Part shown: piece by piece, positions 1 through 9,049 of the stretch
Position numbering within the stretch: the first letter of the stretch is position 1
How the letters are laid out: each line of letters opens with the position of its first letter
NCBI RefSeq assembly: GCF_002024165.1
Contig: NZ_MWQN01000002.1
Span: 372,001-436,000 of the forward strand
DNA length: 64,000 nucleotides
From: Embleya scabrispora
Lineage (GTDB): Bacteria; Actinomycetota; Actinomycetes; Streptomycetales; Streptomycetaceae
Direction of reading: 5' to 3'
The notes under the pieces: generated by a model
What the model was told of the DNA's origin: nothing
Seen by the model: the letters and a program-made list of their open reading frames with translations, nothing else
Database searches by the model: none
Translations under genes and position numbers: made by a program

Positions 1-9
1 GAAGGCGTC

Positions 10-1800
10 GTGAAGGCCGCCCGGGCGGCGGACGAGGTCGGCAGCGTGCGCGCTCGATCCGTCGTCTCCGGTGGGGTCCGGCTCGCGGTGTACGAACAGG
101 GGCCGGTGGACGGCCCGTTGGTACTGCTGGTGCACGGTTACCCGGACACCCACCACGTCTGGGACGACGTCGCCGCCGATCTGGCGCACGACCACCGGGT
201 GGTGCGCTACGACGTGCGCGGCGCGGGGGCGTCGGGGGCGCCCGGGAGTCGATACGGCTATCGGCTGGAGCAGTTGGCCGCCGACCTGTTCGCCGTGCTG
301 GACGCGGTGAGCCCGGATCGGCCGGCGCACCTGCTCGCCCACGACTGGGGTTCGATCCAGGCCTGGGAGGCGGTCACCGACCGGGCCGGGCCGCGCCGGA
401 TCGCCTCGTACACCTCGATCTCGGGGCCGTGCCTGGACCACGTCGGACACTGGGCCAGACGCCGACTGGCCCGACCCACGCCACGGCATCTGCGCCAACT
501 CGCGGCCCAGTCGGCGCGTTCGTGGTACATCGCGGCGTTCCACCTGCCGATGCTCGCACCTGCGGCCTGGCGGTCGGGGCTCGCGGCGCGTTGGGGCGGG
601 CTGTTGGCCCGGGCCGAGGGGGTGCGGCCGCGCGCGGGTCACCCGCAGGCCACGCTCGCCGACGACGCGGTGCGCGGCATCGCGCTGTACCGGGCCAACA
701 TGCTGCCCCGGATGCTGCTTCCGGGGCGGCGCGAGACGACCGTGCCGGTGCAGCTGATCACGCTCGCCGAAGATTCGTACGTCGGCGCTGCGTTGTCCGA
801 GGACCTGGACCGCTGGGTGCCCCGATTGTGGCGGCGCACGATCGCGGCCGCCCACTGGTCGGCCCTCCTGGAGAAAGGCCCGACCGTGGCCCGGATGACC
901 CGCGAATTCGCCGCACACGTCGACCACGGCACCACGACGCCCGACCTCGACGCGGCCCGGCGTCACGAACGGCCGCCGGGGAAGGACCCGTTCGCGGGCC
1001 GGCTCGCCCTGATCACCGGCGCGGGCGGTGGAATCGGCCGAGCCACCGCAGTCGCGTTCGCCGAACAGGGCGCCGACGTCGTGGTGTGCGACATCGACTC
1101 CGCCGGAGCCGAACGCACCGCCGAACTGGCCCGTCTGTACGGGCGTTCGGCGCACGTGTATCGCGTCGACGTGTCCGACGGCGCGGCCGTGGACGCCTTC
1201 GCGGCAAAGGTCGCGGCGGCACACGGCGTCCCGGACATCGTGGTCAACAACGCGGGCGTCGGCCACTACGGCACGTTCCTGGCCACCACCGACGCCGAGT
1301 GGAAGCGGGTGCTGGACGTCAACCTGTGGGGCGTCGTCCACGGCTGCCGGGCCTTCGGCACGCTGCTGGCCGAACGGGGCGAGGGCGGACACATCGTCAA
1401 CATCGCCTCGGCGGCGGCGTACACCCCTTCCAAGATGCTGGCGGCCTACGCGACCACCAAGGCGGCGGTGGCCATGCTGTCGGACTGCCTACGCGCCGAA
1501 CTCGCCGGATCCGGCGTGCGGGTGACCACGATCCACCCGGGCATCGTCAACACCGGAATCACCCGCAGCACCACCTTCTCCGGAATGAACACCGCCGACC
1601 AGGCCGCACACCGAGAACGAGCGTCCAGACTCTACGCCCGCCGCGACTACCCGCCGGAAAAGGTGGCGGACCGCATCGTAGGAGCCATCCGTCACCGCCA
1701 AGCCGTAGCCCCGATAACCCCGGAAGCCCGAGTCGCGTGGTGGCTGAGCCGCCTGTCCCCCACAACGATGCGACTACTGGCCCGCGCAGGCATCGCCTGA
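10..1800 (+). CDS. Alpha/beta hydrolase-SDR fusion oxidoreductase
   Basis: A two-domain protein of 596 residues. Residues about 20-300 are an alpha/beta hydrolase of the epoxide hydrolase/haloalkane dehalogenase type: an HGYPDTH oxyanion loop near 42-48 and an HDWGS nucleophile elbow with Asp112 instead of Ser. Residues about 325-570 are a classical short-chain dehydrogenase: TGAGGGIG near 336, NNAGV, and a YATTK catalytic pair (Tyr480, Lys484). A hydrolase giving a diol or alcohol followed by an oxidoreductase suggests consecutive steps on one xenobiotic or lipid substrate (inference). The start is a GTG at the window edge and the frame is open to base 1, so the true start may lie upstream. 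The same fusion layout is known in actinobacteria, but the substrate is unknown. Confidence 0.85.
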   Translation: MKAARAADEVGSVRARSVVSGGVRLAVYEQGPVDGPLVLLVHGYPDTHHVWDDVAADLAHDHRVVRYDVRGAGASGAPGSRYGYRLEQLAADLFAVLDAVSPDRPAHLLAHDWGSIQAWEAVTDRAGPRRIASYTSISGPCLDHVGHWARRRLARPTPRHLRQLAAQSARSWYIAAFHLPMLAPAAWRSGLAARWGGLLARAEGVRPRAGHPQATLADDAVRGIALYRANMLPRMLLPGRRETTVPVQLITLAEDSYVGAALSEDLDRWVPRLWRRTIAAAHWSALLEKGPTVARMTREFAAHVDHGTTTPDLDAARRHERPPGKDPFAGRLALITGAGGGIGRATAVAFAEQGADVVVCDIDSAGAERTAELARLYGRSAHVYRVDVSDGAAVDAFAAKVAAAHGVPDIVVNNAGVGHYGTFLATTDAEWKRVLDVNLWGVVHGCRAFGTLLAERGEGGHIVNIASAAAYTPSKMLAAYATTKAAVAMLSDCLRAELAGSGVRVTTIHPGIVNTGITRSTTFSGMNTADQAAHRERASRLYARRDYPPEKVADRIVGAIRHRQAVAPITPEARVAWWLSRLSPTTMRLLARAGIA

Positions 1801-1862
1801 CCAATCCCCGAGCATCCGGCGGCGGCCCACCCGTGAGGGCCCTGGCGGACCGACCCCACCGC

Positions 1863-1885
1863 CCCGCCCCGCGACGCGGGGCGGG
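1863..1885. terminator. GC-rich hairpin between convergent genes
   Basis: Perfect 11-bp palindrome around a single A (CCCGCCCCGCG / CGCGGGGCGGG). It lies between the convergent hydrolase-SDR gene and the MFS gene and probably ends transcription from both sides. There is no T-tract, as is usual in this GC range. Confidence 0.6.
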
Positions 1886-1911
1886 TCTGGGCCGGCGGCC
1901 GGGGGCTTTGG

Positions 1912-3105
1912 TCAGATGTGTTCGGTGGGCTTGGGGACTCGCTGGGGGTCGGGTTCGTGGTGACGGTGGCGGGTTGTTGCCGCCACTGTCAGGGCCAGGA
2001 GTGTCAGGGCTGCGCTGGTTGCGAGGGGGGCTCGGTAGCCGAGGTCGGCGTTGATGGTCAGGCCGCCGAGCCAGGGGCCCAGGGTGCCGCCGATGTTGAA
2101 GGCGGAGGTGGCCAGGGCGCCGGATAGGCCGGAGGTGTCCTGGGAGAGGCGAAGTACGCGGGCGATCAAGGCCGTTCCGGTTGCGAAGGCGAGCATGCCC
2201 TGGATCGCGACCAGGGTGATTGCCGCCCACGGGGTGCCCGCCGTGTACGCGAACAGGGCCCAGCCGACGGCCGAGGCCACCATCCCCCACCCGATCACCC
2301 GGGTCGGATGCCGGTCGACGATCCGGCCCGCGATGGTGACGCCGACGAACGAGCCGACTCCGAACAGGGCGAGGGCGATCGGGACCCAGCCGTCGCCCAG
2401 GCCGGTGACCTCGGTGATCACCGGCTCGAAGTAGGAGAACGCGCAGAAGGTGGCGCCCTGGACGAGGGCCATCACCGACAGCGTCAGCAGCAGCGGCCGG
2501 GTGAGCAGGGCACGAAGTTCCCGACGGGTGTCGGCCGACGGGGCCGGCTGCGCCGGTGGCGCGTGGTCGGGGATGGTTCGGGCGATGGCGAGTACGGCCG
2601 GCAGCGACACCAGGGCCACCGCCCAGAACGCCGCGCGCCAGCCCCACCGGTCACCCAGGAGCGCGCCGGCCGGTACGCCGACCACGCAGGCGACGGTGAC
2701 GCCGCCGACCACCACCGAGGTGGCGCGGGCCCGCTGTTCGGGTCGGACCAGGTCGATCGCGGTCACCAGGGCGACCGCCCAGAAGCCGGCGTTGGCCAGT
2801 GCGCCGACTACGCGGGTGGCCAGCAGGACCGGGTAGTTCGGGGTGAGCGCGCCCACCACGTGCGCGGCGATGAACAGGCACAGGAAGAACAGCAGTGCGC
2901 GGCGGCGTGGTTGCCGGCGACCGACCAGCGCCATCGCGGGCGCGCCCACCACCATCCCGACGGCGAATGCCGAGGTCAGCAGTCCGGCGGTGGGAATGGA
3001 CACGTGCAGATCGTCGGCGATGCCCGAGAGCAGGCCGGAGAGCATGAACTCCGAGGTGCCCTGGGCAAAAACCGCGAGCCCGAGCACATATACGGCGAAT
3101 GGCAT
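1912..3105 (-). CDS. Cmx/CmrA-type chloramphenicol efflux MFS transporter
   Basis: A 397-residue, 12-TM major facilitator of drug:H+ antiporter type. The N-terminus (MPFAVYVLGLAVFAQGTSEF, then MLSGL) is the characteristic opening of the Cmx/CmrA/CmlR chloramphenicol exporters of actinomycetes. An LLTSAFAVGMVVGAP segment precedes the arginine-rich loop between TM2 and TM3 (GRRQPRRRA), the usual MFS motif A position. A Pro/Ala-rich cytoplasmic loop separates the two six-helix halves. The gene stands alone, with no adjacent regulator. Chloramphenicol export is inferred from family resemblance. Related pumps also move other phenicols or endogenous compounds. Confidence 0.85.
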   Translation of the reverse strand: MPFAVYVLGLAVFAQGTSEFMLSGLLSGIADDLHVSIPTAGLLTSAFAVGMVVGAPAMALVGRRQPRRRALLFFLCLFIAAHVVGALTPNYPVLLATRVVGALANAGFWAVALVTAIDLVRPEQRARATSVVVGGVTVACVVGVPAGALLGDRWGWRAAFWAVALVSLPAVLAIARTIPDHAPPAQPAPSADTRRELRALLTRPLLLTLSVMALVQGATFCAFSYFEPVITEVTGLGDGWVPIALALFGVGSFVGVTIAGRIVDRHPTRVIGWGMVASAVGWALFAYTAGTPWAAITLVAIQGMLAFATGTALIARVLRLSQDTSGLSGALATSAFNIGGTLGPWLGGLTINADLGYRAPLATSAALTLLALTVAATTRHRHHEPDPQRVPKPTEHI

Positions 3106-3418
3106 GACGAAACCCCATGGACGTCCGATGGATTAACTCACGGCTCGACACCGGCGACTCCGGTGGCGGCCATGTCCGAGGACGCCCGCGGCCATTGCGG
3201 CCACGCGGCTTCAGCTCAGCGACAGGGGATCGGCCACCGGCTCACCGGCGGCCGTCGTCTGTCCGACTCGGGGTTGCACACGGGAGCGAAGCTACCAGTT
3301 CCGAGCACGGCGCCTCCACCGGGATTTCGCGCCACGCTCCGAGTGGCGTGTCCCGAAGAGAAGAATGGGCCGCTGTTCTCGGCCTCGATCGTGCAGGGAG
3401 CGGGTGCCGGTACCGGCG
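3106..3418. other. Intergenic region, no gene seen
   Basis: About 310 bases upstream of the efflux gene, reaching to the truncated 5' edge of the carbamoyltransferase remnant. I see no coding pattern, clear palindrome or RNA gene. It should contain the efflux gene promoter. Confidence 0.4.
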
Positions 3419-4026
3419 GGGCGCGATATCGCGTTGATCCTTCTCAAGCCCTCGTGCCGTACCCGGGTCTCGTTCGTCGTCGCGGCGACGCGGTCCGGTG
3501 CGCATCCGGAGACCTACCCGTCACATACGTCGGCGACGGCCGCAACAACGTGGCCCGGACCCTGGCCGTCGCCGCCGTCGAGCTCGGGCTCGACCTGCGT
3601 GTCCTGGCCCCGGAGCCGCTGCATCCGGATCCCGCGTCGATCGCCGAACTGCTCGCCGGGGCCGGGTCGTCGCGGGCCGCGATCACCGTCACCGCGGCGC
3701 CGGCGGAGGCGCCGGCCGGCTCGGCCGCGATGTTGGGCGACGTATGGGTGTCCATGGGCGAGGAGGAGACCGACCGTCGTATCGAGCTGCTGCGCGACCT
3801 GAAGGTCACACCCGAGCTGATGGCCCGCACCGGCCGCGCCGACACCGTCCACCTGCGCTGCCTGCCCGCCTTCCACGACCTGGAGACCGAGACCGCGCGG
3901 GCCCGTCCCGACCTCCGCGAGATGGCGGACGAGGTCTTCGAGGGCCCGCGCGGTCGGGTGTTCGACCAGTCGGAAAACCGCATGCACACCGCCAAGGCCC
4001 TGATGCAACTCACCATCGCGGGCTGA
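3419..4026 (+). pseudogene. Ornithine carbamoyltransferase remnant with internal deletion and frameshift
   Basis: Two pieces of an ornithine carbamoyltransferase lie in different frames. At 3419-3505 the frame reads GRDIALILLKPSCRTRVSF, which carries the carbamoyl-phosphate SxRTR motif (here SCRTR) and stops matching right after GAH. From about 3508 another frame gives PVTYVGDGRNN, the DVWVSMGE segment, the ornithine/catalytic HLRCLPAFHD motif and the C-terminal FDQSENRMHTAKALM to the stop. About 90-100 residues between the two pieces are missing, as is the N-terminus before the first piece. The remaining C-terminal domain is well preserved, so decay looks recent. It cannot make an active enzyme. 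A functional argF elsewhere in the genome is expected. Confidence 0.85.
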
Positions 4027-4160
4027 ACGGTCGCGCACGCCCCAAGGAGTCCACCCCGATCGAACCGGCCCGACCGGGCCAACCGGCCCGGCCGTTCCCA
4101 CCGACCACGCGGGCCCCACGAATCGCGCGGTCGTGCCCGACGACGGCGCCCACGAACACC

Positions 4161-4190
4161 GGGCCCCGGCGGGTGGCACCGCCGGGGCCC
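4161..4190. terminator. Strong hairpin downstream of the dioxygenase gene
   Basis: Perfect 12-bp stem (GGGCCCCGGCGG / CCGCCGGGGCCC) with a 6-base loop, 31 bases beyond the stop of the leftward dioxygenase gene and downstream of the rightward carbamoyltransferase remnant. It probably acts in both directions. Confidence 0.7.
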
Positions 4191-4221
4191 GTGATCGACT
4201 CGCCTCCCCCGGCGATGTCGA

Positions 4222-5073
4222 TCAGATCCGCTGCCACAGAGCCGGCACGTTCGGCGGCTCCCATCCCGAAATTGCCGTATGCCCCTGGAGGCAGCGGTAG
4301 TTCTGGCCGCCATAGGACACCGTGGCACCGGCGGCGTAGTTGGTGCCCGCCCGCCAGGTACCGCCGGGCGGGTTGGTCGGCGGCTCGCTCGTGGGCGGCT
4401 GGCTGGTCGGCGGCTGGCTCGTCGGCGGGACTCCGGCGATGTTGAGGACGAAGTCGAAGGTCGCCTCCTTGCCGGGGTTGCCGTTGCGTACGTTCATCAA
4501 CAGCCGCGCGTCGAAGATCGTGTCGGTGTTGTTGCGCGGCTCACCCGGGAAGTAGGTCTGCGTGGTCAGGATCCCGCGGTTGGGCGCCTGGACCTTCATG
4601 TGCAGGTGCCGAGTGCGGCCCGGGTACAGGCCCGGTACCACCGTGGTCAGCTTGTACGCACCCTGCGCGTTGGTGAACTGGTGGCCGCGGAAGGTGTATC
4701 CGACGTTGTCGTACTCGCCGTTGGTGTCCGCCTGCCAGAAGTCCAGCAGCACGTTGGCCAGTGGCTGACACGCGCGGTTGAACACGTAGCCGGACACCAC
4801 CAGTGGCGTTCCGGCTCCGGTGAGCACCGACCGCTCCGGGGAGTTGGGCTTGAAGTACGGCCCTTCAGTCTGGTCGATGGTGGGCGCGTCGCCGTCGTGG
4901 CAGAACGGCGTCGGGGCCAACGGGCCGCCGCTGCTGCGCTGCGCCCGGGCCAGCGCGGGCACGCCGCCGATCAGCAGCGGCAGCGGAGCGGCGATCAGCG
5001 CCGCCTTGAGCAGATTCTTGCGGGTGATGCCGCGCCCGGCGGGCTCGTCCTGATCGGTGATCTCGGGGTCCAT
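4222..5073 (-). CDS. Exported intradiol ring-cleavage dioxygenase with chitin-binding module
   Basis: A 283-residue protein. An N-terminal export signal (RKNLLKAALIAAPLPLL, about 18-35; one Arg-Lys pair, Tat-like but not a clean RR) is followed by an intradiol dioxygenase domain (about 60-212) with the non-haem Fe(III) ligands Tyr121, Tyr150, His156 and His158 in LYPGRTRHLHMKV. A linker of PPTSQ/PPTSE repeats (216-236) joins a C-terminal CBM5/12 module (TWRAGTNYAAGATVSY ... CLQGH ... WEPPNVPALW). Such enzymes cleave catechols between the two hydroxyls. Export plus a chitin/cellulose-binding tail suggests action on aromatic material held on polymer surfaces (inference). The start at 5073 has GAGGAGG just upstream. 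The gene sits 73 bases after an AraC regulator and next to the chitin locus. Confidence 0.88.
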   Translation of the reverse strand: MDPEITDQDEPAGRGITRKNLLKAALIAAPLPLLIGGVPALARAQRSSGGPLAPTPFCHDGDAPTIDQTEGPYFKPNSPERSVLTGAGTPLVVSGYVFNRACQPLANVLLDFWQADTNGEYDNVGYTFRGHQFTNAQGAYKLTTVVPGLYPGRTRHLHMKVQAPNRGILTTQTYFPGEPRNNTDTIFDARLLMNVRNGNPGKEATFDFVLNIAGVPPTSQPPTSQPPTSEPPTNPPGGTWRAGTNYAAGATVSYGGQNYRCLQGHTAISGWEPPNVPALWQRI

Positions 5074-5146
5074 GGCGACCTCCTCGGCGAGGGGACGGGC
5101 GGGCAGCGTCGACGAATCGATCCGCCCGCTCGCGATTGGTCTGAAC

Positions 5147-6109
5147 CTATGCTCGCCGGTCGCGGGCGTCGATGGACAAAGCACGGCTCTCGTGGTGCTT
5201 CGCGTTGATCTCGCGGCGATACTCCCCCGGGGTGCTCCCGGTCTCGCGACGAAAGAACCGGCAGAAGTACGCGGGGTCCGCGAAACCCACCCTGTCCGCG
5301 ACCTGACGCACTGTCAGGTCACTGCCGGCGAGCAGCCGTTTGGCCTCCACCACCTGCGCCTGGCGAATGATCCGGCCGGGGGTGCGCCCGGTGGCGGTCT
5401 TCACCGCGTGGTTGAGATGGCCCACCGAGACGCCGAGGCGGTCGGCGTAGGCACCGACCGTACGCTCGACCGGATCCGGATCCGGCGGGCCGTCCAGGAG
5501 CCGGGCGAAGCGCTGGGCGAGCGCCGCGGTCGGCCCCGGATCGGGTTGTCCCGGATCCGAACGCCTCGCGTCCTGCCGGGAGTCGGGGCCGTCCCACACC
5601 GCCAGTCGGGCCGCACGCAGGATCAGCACATGCAGATACGCCTGGAGCACCGGGATGAATCCCACACCCTGTTCGGCGTATTCGCGACGCAACTCGGCCA
5701 CCACGCCCAGTAGTCCGGGTGCCGCCTCCGGCGTGGGCCGCAGCCGCGCACAACCGGACAGGTCGCGGACGGTGTCCCGGTCCTCGGGGTGCGCGAACAG
5801 GAAGTCGTCGTTGAACAGCACGACCCAGCCCGTGAGATCCTGCATGCGATGCCAGAAGTGCACCTGGCCGGGGGCGATGAAGAACAACTGCGGCGGAGAC
5901 ACCGACCGGGGCACCAGATCCAATACGTGGGTACCGCGCCCGCCGGTGACGATGGCGATCTCGTAGAAGGTGTGCCGGTGTGGGAAATCGGCCCGGGACA
6001 GCGGGCCGATGCTGTCGAACGAGCCGACGGCGAACGGCAGGACGCTCGGCGCGGGCACCTCGAGGCGGTGCAGCGGAACCGCCGGGCGGAGCTGGGTGGA
6101 CGCGGTCAT
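5147..6109 (-). CDS. AraC family transcriptional regulator
   Basis: A 320-residue regulator. The N-terminal half is an AraC cupin sensor (HRHTFYEIAIVTGGRGTHVLD near 46-66), and the C-terminal ~100 residues are a double helix-turn-helix (LGVSVGHLNHAVKTATG and VRQVADRVGFADPAYFCRFFRRETGSTPGEYR). It lies directly upstream of, and on the same strand as, the intradiol dioxygenase gene, so it is the obvious candidate activator of that gene, with an aromatic or polymer-derived effector (inference from position). Confidence 0.88.
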   Translation of the reverse strand: MTASTQLRPAVPLHRLEVPAPSVLPFAVGSFDSIGPLSRADFPHRHTFYEIAIVTGGRGTHVLDLVPRSVSPPQLFFIAPGQVHFWHRMQDLTGWVVLFNDDFLFAHPEDRDTVRDLSGCARLRPTPEAAPGLLGVVAELRREYAEQGVGFIPVLQAYLHVLILRAARLAVWDGPDSRQDARRSDPGQPDPGPTAALAQRFARLLDGPPDPDPVERTVGAYADRLGVSVGHLNHAVKTATGRTPGRIIRQAQVVEAKRLLAGSDLTVRQVADRVGFADPAYFCRFFRRETGSTPGEYRREINAKHHESRALSIDARDRRA

Positions 6110-6221
6110 CGGCGCCTCCCGGCGCCGGTGCGGCGGGTTGGTCGCGGGTGGGTGTTGCGTGCCATGTCGGCCCCCTGGCGGTTCTCGGACGATGCGGCCG
6201 GCGCTCGATCAGCGGTTCAGG

Positions 6222-6630
6222 TTAGGCCGTTCCGCGCCGACTGCCGGGCGGATCGCGCGGCAACGGCACGAACTGGCAAACCAAACCGTGTGCCACCTGC
6301 CGCAACGGCCGGCCGACGGGGTTCGCACCCCGCCCGACCGGCGCCGCCGCCGAGTTCGCTCGGCCCGCCCGCACCCGCACCCGGGCGAGCGGGAAGTACA
6401 CCGCGCCGGAGACCACGATCGGCAGGAACCGACCCGGGTCGGCGCCGATCGTCCGGGCGCTCACCCATCCGTCGATCAGCGGTGAATGGACGGTCGGCAG
6501 ACCGGGTGACCGTCCCGCACACCATGGCCACGATGCAGCTCACGTTCACCCCGCCGGTACCCCAGTAGCGGTTGCCGGGGGCGGTGGTGTGGATCGCGGT
6601 GTGGTCGTAGCGCCGGCGCCGCGACATGTC
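6222..6630 (-). pseudogene. C-terminal remnant of an NCS1-type nucleobase permease
   Basis: On the minus strand one frame reads SRRRRYDHTAIHTTAPGNRY followed by WGTGGVNVSCIVAMVCGTV, matching the end of NCS1 cytosine/purine/allantoin permeases (YD..A.y....g.Y.y.gGvN..aivA...G). A one-base shift then continues as LPTVHSPLIDGWVSARTIGA, DPGRFLPIVVSGAVYF. All transmembrane segments before this are gone. The rest of the space between the AraC gene and the first GH18 gene (6110-6221 and 6631-6919) shows no gene. Family assignment rests on short motifs and is moderate. Confidence 0.55.
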
Positions 6631-6919
6631 GAGCCGGCGAAGCAGGCGACGCGGCGCGGCCGGCGGGCCCGGCAAGGCGCTGAGCCGTCCCCGCCGGCTC
6701 GGGCGCACCGGACGGCGCGGGCGGCAGGCGGGGCCGGGCGGCGCCGGCAGCACTGTCGGCAGGCGCGGCGGGGGATTCGCGTCCGGCATGGGGCAACCGG
6801 GCGCCGGCTCGCGGTGGGGTCGCGAGCCGGCGTCCGGGCTTCGGGGGGCGATCGCGGCGGTGTCGGGGTGGTCCCGTGCGTCCGGCGGGAGGCACGGGAC
6901 CGGTCCCGGCACCATGGCC

Positions 6920-9049
6920 TCAGCTGATCGCGAAGTCGTCGCCGTAGACCGAGCCCTGCCCGTACCAGCCGTGCAGGTAGACCGTCACGCTGCCGGACGC
7001 GCCGACCGTGAACGGCACGGTCAGCTTGGCCCACGTGGTCCCGGGCGAGGACCAGGTGCTGGCCGTCGCGCCCCCGCTCACGCCCAGGTAGGCGTAGTTG
7101 CCGCGAACCCAAGCGGTGAGGGTGTGGGTCGAGTTGGGGGCGAGTTGCAGGGTCTGCCGGCATTCCCCGGTCTGTGCCGCGCCGGCCGCCACCTCCAGGG
7201 CGTGCGTGCCGCCGTGCGTGGGCGTGGCGACCACCGCTCCGCCGGGCTGGCAGGTCCACGGAGCCAGCGAGCCGCTTTCCAGGTCGGCGTTGAGCAGGCC
7301 GCCGGAGGAGCCGTTGACGGTGAGTGTGTACACCGTGCTGTGCGTGGCCGACGGGCTGGTGCCGGTGACGGTGATCGGATAGGTGCCGGGGGAAAGGGCC
7401 GCGGTGGTGGAGATGTTCAGCGTCGCGGATCCGCCCGTGGTGACCGAGGTCGGGGTGACCGTGGCGGTGAGGCCGTTGCCGGTGCCGGACACGGTCAGTG
7501 CGATGGTTTCGGCCGCGCCGGCGGCGATCCCGGTGGTGAGTGTCGACGAGGTACCGCCGCCCTGCGTGACACTGCCCGACGCGGGACCGGCGGACAGCGT
7601 GAAGTCGTTGGTGACCGGCCCGGAGGTGATCTTCAGCGAGTAGGTCGCGCTGTGCGTGGCGGAGGCGCCGACCCCGGTGACGGTGAGCGGGTAGGTGCCG
7701 GGGGTCGCCGTCGCGGAGGCGCTGACGTTCAGCGTCGCGGATCCGCCCGCGGTGACCGTACCGGGCGTGATGGACGCGCTCACCCCGCTGGGGGCGCCGG
7801 TCACGGTGAGCGCGACGTTCTGCGCGCTGCCCTGGGTGACGGCGGTGCTGATCGTCGACGAGGTGGTACCGCCGAGCGCGACCGAGCCGGTGGTCGGATT
7901 CAGGGTGAGCGCGAAGTCGTTGGTGACCGGTCCGCCGCCGGTGAACGGCGCGAAGGTGTGGGTGAACTGCCATTGCTCCTGCGGGATTCCGGAGCAGTTG
8001 TCCTGCGCCGTGCCCCCCGGGCACGAGCCGTTGTCGCGCTGGAGGGCCCACATCGACAGGGTGCTGATGCCCTGCGTCTTGGCCCAGTCGACGACGGTGA
8101 CCGCGTCGGCGGTGGTGAACGTCTCGGCGGGGCCGAAGTCGTCCACGCCGGGCATCACGGTGACGCCGACCATGGCCCACAGTTCGGCCTGGGTCTTGTT
8201 CGGGTACAGCTGGGCGAGTTGGTTCTTCAGGCCGGTCGCGGCGCTCTTCGCGTCGTTGGCCATCTGGTGCGGCTGGTTGTCGTAGTAGTCGAACGTCATG
8301 ATGTTGACGACGTCGACCTTCGTGCCGTTGCTCACCGCGTTGCGCAGCACCGCGAGGCCGCTGTCGGCCAGGCCCGAGGTCGTGGTCGGCAGGGTGTACT
8401 GGACCTGCAGCGAGCGGTTGTTGCTCGCCGCCCACGCCTGGACCTGCTTGAGCGCCTTGTTGCGGCGGTCGATGCCGGCCGTGTTGGTCAGCGAGTTGTC
8501 CTCGATGTCGAGGCAGATGCGGCTGATGTCGTAGGTGGAGATCACGTTCTCCATCGCCGTCGCGATGGAGTTGACGTTGGTGCAGCTGTCGGCGATCTCG
8601 GTGCCGGTGTTGTCCGCGGTGTAGCCGCCGAACGACGGGATCACGTCGCCGCCGGCCGCGCGGATCCTGGCGATGTCCGCGCCGAACGTGGACTGGGCGA
8701 TGGGCATTCCGGTGTCGCCGTTCCAGTACGGCGTACACGAGCCCTTGCTCGGGGTCTGGATGAAGGCCATGGTCAGGTACTTCGCGCCGGACTGGGCGGC
8801 CAGCGTCGCCGGGTTCTCCCCCGTCCACGCCTCGAAGTACGGCGCGAACACGCGGGTGGGCAGCGGTGTGGCGGCCTGTGCGTTTGCCTGTCCGGCCGTG
8901 GCGGGCGCCGCCGCGGTCGCCTGTGCGGTGGTCGACGTGGTTTCCGCGGCGGCATTCGCGGCGCCGCCCGAGGTCAGCACGAGGCCCAGCGACGCGGCGG
9001 CGGTGGCCACCACGGTCGCCAGGGTGCGGAGCGGACTTGGTCGTCGCAT
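6920..9049 (-). CDS. Secreted GH18 chitinase-like protein with two Ig-like repeats and a C-terminal carbohydrate-binding domain
   Basis: A 709-residue secreted protein. Signal peptide 1-34 (RRPSPLRTLATVVATAAAS, cut near ANAAA), Ala/Thr linker, GH18-type barrel about 65-390, two Ig-like repeats of about 90 residues each starting GPVTNDF, and a C-terminal beta-sandwich of CBM4/9-like type (NADLESGSLAPWTCQPGG to the end). The catalytic signature DxxDxDxE is degenerate: SRICLDIE keeps Asp181 and the proton donor Glu183, but has Cys179 and Ser176 where Asp is usual. Barrel residues such as IMTFDYYD and the MWALQRDNGSCPGG ending are conserved. The start at 9049 has GGGAG upstream and is preferred over an upstream in-frame codon. 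Chitin hydrolysis is likely given the neighbouring LPMO, but activity should be verified because of the motif changes. Confidence 0.88.
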   Translation of the reverse strand: MRRPSPLRTLATVVATAAASLGLVLTSGGAANAAAETTSTTAQATAAAPATAGQANAQAATPLPTRVFAPYFEAWTGENPATLAAQSGAKYLTMAFIQTPSKGSCTPYWNGDTGMPIAQSTFGADIARIRAAGGDVIPSFGGYTADNTGTEIADSCTNVNSIATAMENVISTYDISRICLDIEDNSLTNTAGIDRRNKALKQVQAWAASNNRSLQVQYTLPTTTSGLADSGLAVLRNAVSNGTKVDVVNIMTFDYYDNQPHQMANDAKSAATGLKNQLAQLYPNKTQAELWAMVGVTVMPGVDDFGPAETFTTADAVTVVDWAKTQGISTLSMWALQRDNGSCPGGTAQDNCSGIPQEQWQFTHTFAPFTGGGPVTNDFALTLNPTTGSVALGGTTSSTISTAVTQGSAQNVALTVTGAPSGVSASITPGTVTAGGSATLNVSASATATPGTYPLTVTGVGASATHSATYSLKITSGPVTNDFTLSAGPASGSVTQGGGTSSTLTTGIAAGAAETIALTVSGTGNGLTATVTPTSVTTGGSATLNISTTAALSPGTYPITVTGTSPSATHSTVYTLTVNGSSGGLLNADLESGSLAPWTCQPGGAVVATPTHGGTHALEVAAGAAQTGECRQTLQLAPNSTHTLTAWVRGNYAYLGVSGGATASTWSSPGTTWAKLTVPFTVGASGSVTVYLHGWYGQGSVYGDDFAIS

